A DNA stretch of 64,000 nt from Legionella lansingensis (GCF_900187355.1 NZ_LT906451.1:1671001-1735000), one strand, 5' to 3'; shown: positions 28,986 through 38,546, counted from the first letter of the stretch. Notes: generated by a model not told the origin, from the letters alone. A program made the numbers and translations.

Positions 28986-31490
28986 ATGAGTGCATACGAA
29001 AATTTCTCTGCTGAGATTAGCAAGATAAAAATCAAGCTCATTTTTACCTATATTTTAAGCGGAAAAAAGCTGGTTATTGAGATGACTGATTTGCGTGGTG
29101 CAAACGCCAAAGGGAGAATGCCAGCTTACTATCAATATCTTGAACCCATCTCTGGTCGTGTTTATGCAATATTCAAATTGATCGCTGGTCCAGGTATCAG
29201 CATTACTCTCAATGGTTATCCACCGGAACCTTATGAACCCAATGCGTTTTATCCCTTGGTTGAGATTATCCGCGTGCAAGACCCTGAGCTCGTACCGACG
29301 ATTGGTACTGATTTCAATACCCAACAACTGCTTGGTGAATTTCAAGTCAATCCTCCAGAGCCTCCACAAGGCAAAAATGTTGGTGACTTGAGAAAATGGT
29401 ATCTTTATTCCCTGCCCCCTACCGATTTTTTTACGCTCTCACCAATCAATAATGGTATTATTATCCGTCATCACCAATCAAAACAAGATTTGATCATTAC
29501 TGTCCCTCGTCATTCTGGGGACAAGGAATTTTTAGAATTATTAACTCAGGTCGACAAACTGCATTCCGATGCGCAATTTGCCTTTCAGATTAATGCAGGC
29601 GGAGGTATAGGAGCAAAACGAGAGAATAAATTTAACAACCTCCCTATTCTCGAAATAGTGAAAACACCAGCTGTTAAAATTGAGTTGGCACGAGAACCGA
29701 TTCAATATACTCCTGGCAATGTGCTACTAGGCGGTAAAAAAACATCAACGAGGGATATATTTTTTGAAATTTATGAAACAGACAAAATAGCCAATGTACC
29801 CTCTCAAGGTAAGCCTTTTAATGAGATCAAATCCTATTGGCAACGCCTCGACCCAAAAACAATCCCGATCATTCAACCCATAATACTCAGCCCCGAGTTA
29901 ACTGCACTCGATCTCGCCGTTCGGTTTGTACCCGCGTTAGGCGATGTCGTTGATATCGCCGAATTTGTTAAGGGTTGGTATAGTGGTCGTGATCTTTATG
30001 GACGCAAATTATCAAGTACAGAGATTGCCATTCTTGGCATAGGTGCCCTGCTACCGTTTGCAGCAAGCGGGACCGCTCGTAGTGTATCAGCACTAAGGCG
30101 TTCTTTTGGGCGAAGAGCAGAAAAAGCAGCTGCCTTAATCGACAAGATAAAAAAGGGCGGAATAAATGCTGAAGATGCAAAACTTATTCGCGAAGCTGAA
30201 AAGAGGATAAAAAAAGGACTGACCGCCACAGCACAACAAGTTGAGGAACTCAGCAGAATCTATAAAAAAATAAAAAGTGCCCCCCCCACCATTGATCAAT
30301 TGCTCAATGTGGACGGCACGGGATTTATGCACACAGAGCTGCAAGAGGCTTACCGTGCTTATGTCAAAAATAGAACGAACCCTGCAAGCCCTCGTGATTG
30401 GGCAATGGGTAAAACCCGTAATCCCGAAGCAACAAAGCTGCTTAAGGCCTTTTTGGGCAGCGATTACATCAGACGTGCCAAATACAAGCTTAGGCAACCC
30501 CAACAACTGATCAATAACTTCGAGGTCCCCCGTCCGATGGATTTATCCGATGATGAAGCCATGCAATTGCTAGCGCAATTCTTTAAGCAACCTAAAAACC
30601 TTAGCCAACGACTTGAAGATTTCTTTCCAACGACTTTTGCTGGCATCAATCCCAAAGATGTATTGGAAATATATCGTCTTCGTACAGCCACAGTAACTCA
30701 GGGTATGTTTAATGTCTTGAAGGGCAATCTTGCGGAGATTCTCTCAAAAGAAATCAAACTAAGGCATCTTGATGAGATTCGTAAAACCATTCCCAATGCC
30801 AAGCTGATTAGCGGTCTTAAGATCCAGTTAATGGAAAAAGGCAAACTCAACCCAGCAAAATTATTTGCTGACGATGTCATTGCCGTCATTGAAAAAGGTA
30901 ATTTAAGAATTCTCAAATTGTATGAAGTGAAATCCGGTTATCGTGGTGGCCGAGAAGCTACAGAACAAATCTTCGACTGGATAGAAGGACGCCTGCCTCA
31001 TGCCGAAGGCAGTAGATTGCTTCTGCCTGATGGTCAGCATTTCACTTATGACCCAAGAAGCCGTGCCAAAGACCGTGTGATTGGACTTAATAATGCACCA
31101 CGCTGCATCATAACCGCGAAAGGCGCTTCACATTTAGGTGTTGATTCCAGCATGCAAGTCGTGGCAAGAACAGAACGTATCGAACTTGACATAACATCAG
31201 CGCAAATGGAAGAGAAGTTAAAAAAACAGTTTTTCAGCGAATACCTGGAGGAGGTGGGGCGTAAAAAGCAGTTAGCTGAATTCAGCAGTGAGTTTATGGA
31301 TGAATTGGCCAGCAGAAAAATAAGGGTGGATTTTAGCAATGAATTTTATCAGCAACTGGCACGCAAAAAATCGGCTGATGTTATATTAGACATCATCCCT
31401 CCCCCGCAAGTGGAATACCTTGAAAACGTGACCTCGCCACAGCTTGATTACCTTGTTGCAGAAATTTTCAGCAAGGTCACGATAAAATAG
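28986..31490 (+). CDS. Polymorphic-toxin-like protein with PD-(D/E)XK-type nuclease signature
   Basis: 834 residues in several parts. The N-terminal 300 residues are beta-rich and unassigned. Residues about 306-375 (RFVPALGDVVDIAEFVKGW, then SGRDLYGRKLSSTE and a hydrophobic helix) match the pre-toxin segment in front of toxin domains. A helical region follows. The nuclease-like part has Glu584 (GNLAEIL), Asp629/Asp630 (FADDVIAV) and Glu647-x-Lys649 (YEVKSG), the order of a PD-(D/E)XK site. After it come three copies of an F-x2-E-[YF]-x3-[LV]-x-[RK]K unit. No signal peptide is present. Function is inferred from this layout. Confidence 0.65.
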   Translation: MSAYENFSAEISKIKIKLIFTYILSGKKLVIEMTDLRGANAKGRMPAYYQYLEPISGRVYAIFKLIAGPGISITLNGYPPEPYEPNAFYPLVEIIRVQDPELVPTIGTDFNTQQLLGEFQVNPPEPPQGKNVGDLRKWYLYSLPPTDFFTLSPINNGIIIRHHQSKQDLIITVPRHSGDKEFLELLTQVDKLHSDAQFAFQINAGGGIGAKRENKFNNLPILEIVKTPAVKIELAREPIQYTPGNVLLGGKKTSTRDIFFEIYETDKIANVPSQGKPFNEIKSYWQRLDPKTIPIIQPIILSPELTALDLAVRFVPALGDVVDIAEFVKGWYSGRDLYGRKLSSTEIAILGIGALLPFAASGTARSVSALRRSFGRRAEKAAALIDKIKKGGINAEDAKLIREAEKRIKKGLTATAQQVEELSRIYKKIKSAPPTIDQLLNVDGTGFMHTELQEAYRAYVKNRTNPASPRDWAMGKTRNPEATKLLKAFLGSDYIRRAKYKLRQPQQLINNFEVPRPMDLSDDEAMQLLAQFFKQPKNLSQRLEDFFPTTFAGINPKDVLEIYRLRTATVTQGMFNVLKGNLAEILSKEIKLRHLDEIRKTIPNAKLISGLKIQLMEKGKLNPAKLFADDVIAVIEKGNLRILKLYEVKSGYRGGREATEQIFDWIEGRLPHAEGSRLLLPDGQHFTYDPRSRAKDRVIGLNNAPRCIITAKGASHLGVDSSMQVVARTERIELDITSAQMEEKLKKQFFSEYLEEVGRKKQLAEFSSEFMDELASRKIRVDFSNEFYQQLARKKSADVILDIIPPPQVEYLENVTSPQLDYLVAEIFSKVTIK

Positions 31491-31518
31491 CGTCAACATG
31501 ACGAACCAGGGAACGTCC

Positions 31519-31823
31519 CTAAACACTATTAATCAATTGACCTCCTGATAACCCGCCATCAATGATCAATTCACTAGCAGCATGAAGCACGATTCATCAG
31601 AGGCGAGATAGACGATAGCGTGAGCGACATCTTCTGGTTGGCCCATGTGACCAATGGGTTGAATGCTATCGTGCCTTTGGCGAAACTCCTCATAACCCAG
31701 CGCAGATTTACGAGCCACCTCTTCAAGCAAAGGCGTCCAGATATAGCCTGAATGAATTGAATTCACGCGAATTTTATCTTTCGCATAAAGCATAATAACC
31801 ACCTTATTGCGAAGTCTATTCAT
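31519..31823 (-). pseudogene. Remnant of a short-chain dehydrogenase
   Basis: The start (MNRLRNKVVIM) jumps straight to the post-catalytic part (YAKDKIRVNSIHSGYIWTP, then GQPEDVAHAIVYLASDES). The cofactor-binding GxxxGxG and the catalytic Tyr-x3-Lys region of about 140 codons are therefore missing. A second frameshift near 31580 separates the last block (ASELIIDGGLSGGQ). The ending overlaps AGGGAACGTCCCT, as at ribH. It is not functional. Confidence 0.85.
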
Positions 31824-31893
31824 AGTAATACATCCCGACTTATCTATCAAAAGCTAAATAGATAGGAAATCAAAAGATGCATAATACAGCTTA

Positions 31894-33138
31894 TCAAATG
31901 ACATTGACATGAATTGCAATTTTACCTGGATCCGTTCGGCTCCCCTCTTCCACAGAAACAGGCTCCATTGCATTTCCATTTGTGGCACCATTCATAGTAA
32001 CTGAATTCGGCTGGGGAAGTGGATTTCCAGGCTGTCCTTCAGGGCTAATTTTACCACCAAGTCCTCGTCCTAATGTAGTTAACGAACCTTGATAATCTTC
32101 TTGTGGCAGAGGGGTAGCAGAAGTCGCTACTTTTACTCCCTTCGTAATACCCGTATATACGCCATCAATCTCACCTGTTTCTTGATTAACTACAAGCGTA
32201 TAGGGTGGGCTAAATAATCCCGGAGAAACGTTATCTTTGATTGACTGTATCGTATACACACTTCGGGTTTCACCATAATCGAAATCTGACTCATTGCCAA
32301 AGGTCGCTTCAAAAAATGCTTTAAAGTTTTTCCCATGTCCAATTAACCAAAGATCATTGTTGCCTGCAGTATGGATAAGTCGATTAGTTTTCTCTATTTT
32401 TTGCTGTCCAGTTAATGTTACATCTCGACAAGCGTCTTCATTTTTAGACTCATCAGTAATACCATGACCAGCTATTGCTAAGATATCAATCGCCTCATCT
32501 CTCTTCTTTTTGAGATTATCGAAATCTGATTGGCTATAAAATAAAGTTGATAGCCAAAATAGAATTTTTTGTAATGGAGAAGTAAAAAAAGAAGTATCTT
32601 TGCGCATTTGGATTAGTTGATCATAACTTCTAATATCAGACCCTGATGGCGCATTCGTATTTTCAGATAAGGCCGGATCAATAGAAAGATTGGCTTGTAA
32701 ATTTTTGGGGATAATTTTTGCAGCTGTTTGCAAAGCTCGGATCATTGGAGAAATCACAATCGTTGGAGCCTGTGCGTTAGATAATAGCTTAGACGTGCTT
32801 TGGTCAGTCTTACCCATGTGTTGTAATGCAGACTCTTCTACAGTCGAATTGGGTGCTAAACCATAGTTTTTTTGGTTATTTGAACATAATCCATGTCGTG
32901 TAAATAGTACGTGTCTAATAATTGGAGTACCTTGGGCTTCAAGGTATTTTTGATCAGCTTCTTTGATTTGAGCCAATATAATATTTTTTTCTTTAATATC
33001 TCCCTTCGCTTGATCTAACTCAGCTATAAGATCTCGGATTATATTTAGGTAGAGTTCTTTGTTATTATCATTAGGAGACTCTCCTTTGTTCACTTGCTTA
33101 AACTGACCCAACTTATCTTTGAATTGATTTTGCTGCAT
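31894..33138 (-). CDS. Histidine-phosphatase-superfamily protein, effector candidate
   Basis: 414 residues. A helical N-terminus of about 70 residues precedes a phosphoglycerate-mutase-type phosphatase domain. Key residues are His82 in FTRHGLCSNN, Arg in SPMIRALQTA, and the second catalytic His near 268 in LIGHGKNF. The domain contains an insertion (about 150-210). The tail is Pro/Gly/Asn-rich. A PmrA-like box sits 45 bp upstream, consistent with a Dot/Icm substrate. The real target is unknown; the class includes protein, sugar and inositol phosphatases. Confidence 0.72.
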   Translation of the reverse strand: MQQNQFKDKLGQFKQVNKGESPNDNNKELYLNIIRDLIAELDQAKGDIKEKNIILAQIKEADQKYLEAQGTPIIRHVLFTRHGLCSNNQKNYGLAPNSTVEESALQHMGKTDQSTSKLLSNAQAPTIVISPMIRALQTAAKIIPKNLQANLSIDPALSENTNAPSGSDIRSYDQLIQMRKDTSFFTSPLQKILFWLSTLFYSQSDFDNLKKKRDEAIDILAIAGHGITDESKNEDACRDVTLTGQQKIEKTNRLIHTAGNNDLWLIGHGKNFKAFFEATFGNESDFDYGETRSVYTIQSIKDNVSPGLFSPPYTLVVNQETGEIDGVYTGITKGVKVATSATPLPQEDYQGSLTTLGRGLGGKISPEGQPGNPLPQPNSVTMNGATNGNAMEPVSVEEGSRTDPGKIAIHVNVI

Positions 33139-33182
33139 ACTTAACCGTACTCCAACAACTTTAGATTATATAATAAGCTATT

Positions 33183-33202
33183 TGTCTTAAAGCAATATTA
33201 AG
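33183..33202 (-). promoter_or_regulatory. PmrA-like box upstream of the phosphatase gene
   Basis: On the minus strand: CTTAATATT-GC-TTTAAGACA. The first half-site equals the PmrA consensus, the second keeps TTAA, and the 11-base spacing is right. TATAAT follows 12 bp downstream at 33165-33170. Copy 2 of the insertion sequence begins 22 bp beyond the box. Confidence 0.5.
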
Positions 33203-33325
33203 GGGAGTAAAACTTGACGTGGCTCCGAATTGCCTCAAATTATCTGTTGCCGAAGGATGACGTAAATAAGTCCATAAATTGCTTCGTTGCCTCAATATGG
33301 CTGTTGCCGAGCGAGAGGAACAGAA

Positions 33326-34507
33326 ATGGGGCAAGTGAATATGGATTTGTATCTAAAAATACAGCGTATCCGCTATCAACGAGGCAATAGAGCGTTAAAA
33401 AAACGCATTCTGGATGAATTTTGCGAGACGCATCATTATCATCGCAAAGCAGCAGCTCGTTTATTAAGACAGTTACCCATTTCTGATAAAAGTCCGAAGA
33501 AAGTTGGAAAAAAGAAGACCTATGACCCATCCATATTGCTGGAGCCTTTAAAAAAGATATGGCTTGGCACGGATCAGATGTGTGGTAAACGATTAAAGAG
33601 AGCTCTTCCCTTATGGTTACCTCATTATCAAAATCATTATGAGCCTTTAGCGGCGGAGATATCCTCTCAACTGCTAACCATGAGCGCTGCTACAATTGAT
33701 CGCTTACTCAAGCCTGTTAAAACTCGCTATGGAAAAGGCTTAAGTGGAACAAAGCCTGGAAGTATTCTCAGGAATCAAATTCCAGTCAATACGAATCAGT
33801 GGAATACTAACGAAGTGGGTTTTATGGAGGCCGACAGCGTTGCGCATTGTGGAGCATCACTAGCCGGTGATTTTGTTTGGTCTATTACGCTGACGGATAT
33901 TTTCAGTGGCTGGACAGAAATGCGGGCCACTTGGAATAAAGGAGCTCATGGTGTCTTGGGGGGTATTCAAGACATAGAAAAAAATTTACCTTTTGAAATC
34001 AAAGGGTTTGATTGTGATAACGGCTCAGAGTTTCTCAATTGGCATCTCATTCATTATTTTACTGAGCGGGACCCACAAAAAGCGGTTCAATTTACTCGCT
34101 CTCGTCCTTATAAAAAAGACGATAATGCACATGTTGAACAAAAGAACTGGACTCATGTGCGTCAACTGTTTGGTTATCATCGTTTTGGTAATCCAAAGCT
34201 CGTTGAGCTTATGAATGACTTATATTCTAACGAAGTCTCCTTGTTATTTAATTTTTTCTATCCTTGCATTAAGCTCATTGACAAAGTACGAATTCAATCC
34301 CGTGTAATCAAAAAATATGATCAACCCCAAACGCCCTATCAGCGACTGATGACGTCGAATGGTCTTACTCTCGCTCAGAAAACAAAATTACAAGAGACCT
34401 TTAATACACTCGACCCGTTTGACTTGCAAAAAAAGATTCAAAAAAAGCTAAAATTAATATTTAGATTAGTGAATATTCAACATGTAAAACAAAGAAAGGC
34501 TCTTTAA
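33326..34507 (+). CDS. Integrase-core (rve) DDE transposase, copy 2
   Basis: 393 residues, identical in protein sequence to the copy at 14894-16075, with the same Asp, Asp, Glu core and the same ribosome site. With two intact genes, either element could mobilise the other. Confidence 0.9.
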   Translation: MGQVNMDLYLKIQRIRYQRGNRALKKRILDEFCETHHYHRKAAARLLRQLPISDKSPKKVGKKKTYDPSILLEPLKKIWLGTDQMCGKRLKRALPLWLPHYQNHYEPLAAEISSQLLTMSAATIDRLLKPVKTRYGKGLSGTKPGSILRNQIPVNTNQWNTNEVGFMEADSVAHCGASLAGDFVWSITLTDIFSGWTEMRATWNKGAHGVLGGIQDIEKNLPFEIKGFDCDNGSEFLNWHLIHYFTERDPQKAVQFTRSRPYKKDDNAHVEQKNWTHVRQLFGYHRFGNPKLVELMNDLYSNEVSLLFNFFYPCIKLIDKVRIQSRVIKKYDQPQTPYQRLMTSNGLTLAQKTKLQETFNTLDPFDLQKKIQKKLKLIFRLVNIQHVKQRKAL

Positions 34508-34802
34508 TGAAAGTCTTATTCAATATTGTAAAAAGACAGGAACATAAAGCCTGTGGATATGATGGACGAGTCCTTCGGACCAGCCTGTGCCCTATGGGAC
34601 GTGTGGACAAAACCATGAATAACAAAAAGACGTTATTCACAGTTATTGCCCACACTCACAGGCTTCTCGCCCACACACCCACCAGGCTCAATAGCAATTA
34701 TTTTTTAATCGCAACAAAACCTCTCAAAAGCAACACCTATTCTGAGGCAACGACTCAGTATATTTTTTGTCCTTCGGCAACAGGTTCTATTGAGGCAACA
34801 GG
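34508..34802. other. Non-coding 3' tail of the insertion sequence, copy 2
   Basis: The same 295-bp tail with DnaA-box-like motifs as in copy 1 (TTATTCACA at 34633-34641). It is kept unchanged, so it is part of the mobile unit. Confidence 0.5.
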
Positions 34803-34961
34803 GGCTCTTTAATGACAAACATTCCTTTTAATCTTTATCCAGTAATCCTCTAGGTTTTCTCTACCTATCATTACAAATTACGCACTTTGTGATTTACTTT
34901 TATCCATAATGGATATAAAATATCACACCTCGCATTCTTTCTTAGACATGGAAAGTTCTTT

Positions 34962-36269
34962 ATGTACGAAAAAATGATTGAAGAAGAATTCTCGCTTCAA
35001 CACCCCGGCAATCATTTTAAATTGGATCATCTCGCTCCAGCATTTTTCTCTAGGCAAATGAATATAAGCATTGATGTTTTAGTAAACCTCTTTGCGAAAT
35101 GGCATGCAGCGCTCAGTGGATTTCTCAACAAACACTTCACCGCTTTCGATGCCCTGGTTGGCGAAAATGCTTGCCATATTCGCGCCGCTTATTTGATTGA
35201 ACTTAACAAAAAAATGAAGAATGCTTCTCTCAAAACAGCTATTGAAACAGTCATTGAAGAATTACAGCTGCTAATAACGCTCCTGCCGACAGTAGTGCTC
35301 ACTCATGACGACACCCAGCATCCCATTAAAACATTTTTAAACAAATATCAGCTTTCATTTTGCATCCCAAATAATTGCTTTAAGGAGATCAAATTTATTC
35401 TGGACTCCTATCTCCTGACCTTAACCAAGGAAGATCTGCCTCGTACTGGATTTACCCTTCACGAACGCACAAACTATCATAGACTTCGCGATCTCGGAAT
35501 TGTCAAGAACAAAGCAAAGACACTGGTCTGTGACGCACAAAAAAGCTTATCGAAAGCTTGTTGCGAATACATGCAATCTGAAGCCCTCTACCTGGATAAT
35601 CCAGCCCTGGCCTTTTTACTTAGAATAAAACGAGATGCTCACGAACGCAGTTTTTTACCACAATTCACTGTCGCCAAAGTTTTTTTTCAACGAGCCTTAA
35701 GCCAAAATACACACTTATTGGTCAAGGTAACTCGGTGTTTACAAGGTAATCCTTTTGAACAATATAATTTGTGCTTCAAACCTAACATCTCCCACACTGA
35801 TTTCGAACATTGCAAAACGATGCCAAAGGATACGCCCTGCATTATTGCAGCCGGTGTTGTCAATTATGAGAGCGACGCAGAATCAAAGCAGAGCTACCTT
35901 TTCCGACTCTTATCCCACTCAATGCTTAATGTTCTGTATGGTAATTTTGCGATGCACCCCCAATACTCAGGAGAATTAAAAGCATTGCCTCCTCCGTTTA
36001 TAGAAGCCATTGAGCTGGTAGAACAGGAAATAGCAATACTTGAAACATTGCAAGGTGATAAGCAAGAGATTGCCTACTTACAAAATTTAATTGAACACAT
36101 CAGGATTGAGGCAGATGATTACGTAATAAAAAAGAATTTTGCGGTTGAGCATGGTTGTAGCCTCGCAAACCCTTCTCTTCTCTTTTTCAATCATATGTAT
36201 GCTGACCTAGCCGATAATCATCTCATCGAAACAGCTCACGCAGATAAACGTCTTCGTATTCAATTTTGA
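34962..36269 (+). CDS. Hypothetical protein, 435 residues
   Basis: A soluble, mainly helical protein without a recognised domain. Visible features are a run of cysteines in the middle (KTLVCDAQKSLSKACCEYMQSEA) and a helical C-terminal half ending HADKRLRIQF. No signal peptide or membrane segment is seen. It lies 75 bp upstream of the hybrid sensor kinase on the same strand; cotranscription is possible but unproven. Confidence 0.6.
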   Translation: MYEKMIEEEFSLQHPGNHFKLDHLAPAFFSRQMNISIDVLVNLFAKWHAALSGFLNKHFTAFDALVGENACHIRAAYLIELNKKMKNASLKTAIETVIEELQLLITLLPTVVLTHDDTQHPIKTFLNKYQLSFCIPNNCFKEIKFILDSYLLTLTKEDLPRTGFTLHERTNYHRLRDLGIVKNKAKTLVCDAQKSLSKACCEYMQSEALYLDNPALAFLLRIKRDAHERSFLPQFTVAKVFFQRALSQNTHLLVKVTRCLQGNPFEQYNLCFKPNISHTDFEHCKTMPKDTPCIIAAGVVNYESDAESKQSYLFRLLSHSMLNVLYGNFAMHPQYSGELKALPPPFIEAIELVEQEIAILETLQGDKQEIAYLQNLIEHIRIEADDYVIKKNFAVEHGCSLANPSLLFFNHMYADLADNHLIETAHADKRLRIQF

Positions 36270-36343
36270 CTTTTCTCGAATTTTACTTCCTCTAAACTAC
36301 ACTATAATTGATAGGTTGGTGCTGAATACATGGACGCAAATAC

Positions 36344-38425
36344 ATGAGATCTGATGAGATTAAACAACTAAAAGCTGAAATTCAAAAACTTAAGCAACTA
36401 AATCGCGAATTAGAAGAAGCACAAGCCTACTACGAAGATATTCTAGCTCACCTACCAGGCCACGTTTATTGGTTGAATAAGGACAATGTCTATTTGGGTT
36501 GCAACACACTACACGCAACCAATGTGAATTTAAAGTCCAGAAAAGATATCGTAGGCAAAACAAATTACGATATGCCTTGGCGAGATCAAGCTGAAAACCT
36601 TGATGAGTTAAATAATTTAATTATGCGAACTGGCACGCCACAATCACTAGAAGAAGCCGCCATTTTTAATAATGAATTACGCACCTTCCTCTCGCAAAAA
36701 GTACCTTTGCGTAACAAAGACAATGAAGTCATTGGCATTTTGGGCATATCCACCGATATTACGGAACTTAAACGCTTACAGGAAGATCTTCGGCTTGCCA
36801 AAGAAAAAGCAGAAAATGCCTCTCATGCAAAAAGTGAATTTATTGCCAATATGAGCCATGATATTCGCACACCTTTAAGTGGTATTGTCGGCATTTCCAA
36901 GATCCTTGAAGAAGAGGTGCAAAAGCCTGATGAAAAAAAACATGCTCGCTGGATCAATGACAGTGGTGAGCAATTATTATCATTATTAAATAGCATTCTC
37001 GACATTGTGTCTGCGGAAAATTTGAAAGAATCCGATCTTGAACAATCTTCTTTTGATTTGCGGCAAACGATCCTTGAGGTTTGTCGTCTTGAATTACCTG
37101 CAATTAAATTAAAAAATTTGGATTTAAACATAGACGTCGATGAAAAAATTCCACAAACGATCATCTCTGATCGGGTGAAACTTCATCGTGTTCTATTAAA
37201 TTTTATAGGCAATGCAATTAAGTTTACTGAGAAAGGACGTATTTCCCTCAAGGTGAAACAGCATACACGCACACAGGATAATGTTATCCTGGAGTTTATT
37301 GTTAGCGATACAGGAATAGGTATTGATGACGAATTACAGGAAAAAGTCTTCGACCGTTTTTTTCGCATCAATCCATCCTACAAAGGTGTTTATCAGGGCC
37401 ACGGGATCGGCTTACATATTGCTAAAAAGTATGTCAATCTCCTGGGTGGTGAAATCACACTAAAAAGCAAGCTTGGCACTGGCAGCCGTTTTTCTTTTAC
37501 CATTAATGTCTTCATTGAAGAAGATGCTCCACCCTTACAAAAACCCTTTGATCTTGAAGCTCTAGAAACCAGCTTTGATATCGAGGAGATGGTGCCTGTT
37601 GTCGCAAAAGAAAAACATCTCAACCTCGAAAGCACTAAACCTTTGCCCCGTGTGCTGCTTGTTGAAGACAACATTATTGCACTGCGTCTAGTAGAAACCG
37701 TCGCTAAACAGGCAGGTTGTGAGATTACTTCTGCTACTGATGGAGAAAAGGCTTTAAAATTAGCACATTCAAATGATTTTGATTTAATCATTACAGACAT
37801 TGGTTTGCCTGGAATCTCAGGCAATGAATTAGCAGAGCAAATACGTGCTACCGAGAAAAAATCAAGGAAAAAAACAACCCCTATTGTCGGTTTGACTGCT
37901 CACGCTTTAACGGGTCCAGGAACAGAATATGTCGCATCTGGATTGGATAAGGTTTACGCAAAGCCAATTAATCTAAAAACAATGCAGACTATTCTTACTA
38001 CGTTCGTCTCCACTCAAGACGTTTCTTTTTTACCTGAAAGCCCGTTAGATACAACCACAGAGCATTTTAAACTAGAGCATTATCCTCTTATTGATGAAGA
38101 AAAAGGCGTTTCGCTATTAGGTAGCCGTTCCGCTCTGCAAGAATTGTTAACAGCGATGCTTACTGATGCCCTTCCTGTAGATGAAGGAGCGATTAAAAAA
38201 GCATATGTACAAAGTAATTGGGACGCCGTTGAAAACCTAGCGCATAAAATGAAAAGTGGTGCGATATACTGCGGGGCGGTGAGAATGCAGCACGCATGTC
38301 AGAATCTTGTTCACTGTTGCCGAGAAGGGCGAAAAGATGAGATTGAACAGCTATATCAGCAATTGATTCAGGTTGTGGATGAGACAAAAAAAGAAATTGC
38401 TGCCTGGTTAGAAGGCGAAAAATAA
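36344..38425 (+). CDS. Hybrid sensor histidine kinase (PAS-HisKA-HATPase-REC-Hpt)
   Basis: 693 residues and soluble. An N-terminal coiled coil (1-30) leads to a PAS domain (about 30-145), then the H-box NMSHDIRTPLSG with phospho-His172. The ATPase domain has FIGNAIKFTEKG, SDTGIGID and GHGIGLHIAKK. The receiver domain carries Asp485 in IITDIGLPG and Lys in YAKPIN. The C-terminal Hpt domain holds His633 (LAHKMKSGA). This is a complete internal phosphorelay without membrane segments, so it senses a cytoplasmic cue. No cognate regulator is adjacent. Confidence 0.92.
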   Translation: MRSDEIKQLKAEIQKLKQLNRELEEAQAYYEDILAHLPGHVYWLNKDNVYLGCNTLHATNVNLKSRKDIVGKTNYDMPWRDQAENLDELNNLIMRTGTPQSLEEAAIFNNELRTFLSQKVPLRNKDNEVIGILGISTDITELKRLQEDLRLAKEKAENASHAKSEFIANMSHDIRTPLSGIVGISKILEEEVQKPDEKKHARWINDSGEQLLSLLNSILDIVSAENLKESDLEQSSFDLRQTILEVCRLELPAIKLKNLDLNIDVDEKIPQTIISDRVKLHRVLLNFIGNAIKFTEKGRISLKVKQHTRTQDNVILEFIVSDTGIGIDDELQEKVFDRFFRINPSYKGVYQGHGIGLHIAKKYVNLLGGEITLKSKLGTGSRFSFTINVFIEEDAPPLQKPFDLEALETSFDIEEMVPVVAKEKHLNLESTKPLPRVLLVEDNIIALRLVETVAKQAGCEITSATDGEKALKLAHSNDFDLIITDIGLPGISGNELAEQIRATEKKSRKKTTPIVGLTAHALTGPGTEYVASGLDKVYAKPINLKTMQTILTTFVSTQDVSFLPESPLDTTTEHFKLEHYPLIDEEKGVSLLGSRSALQELLTAMLTDALPVDEGAIKKAYVQSNWDAVENLAHKMKSGAIYCGAVRMQHACQNLVHCCREGRKDEIEQLYQQLIQVVDETKKEIAAWLEGEK

Positions 38426-38546
38426 ACATATCATTCATTCCTCGCCTAACTCGGCAATACTCAGCTAGTTGGTTTGTATCCCTCTGTTAATATCAAACTT
38501 GTACTACAATAATAAAACATGAGGTGGGGTAGATAAGGAGATGTCC

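Larger units (their letters stand above)
33225..34802 (+). mobile_element. DDE insertion sequence, copy 2
   Basis: Identical to 14793-16370 but for one silent base, and in the same orientation. A GGCTC block precedes it (33221-33225) and follows it (34803-34807), and could be a 5-bp target duplication. However, the right-hand flank GGCTCTTTAATGA (34803-34815) also repeats 13 bases from the end of the transposase gene (34498-34510), so the duplication is uncertain. Confidence 0.9.
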
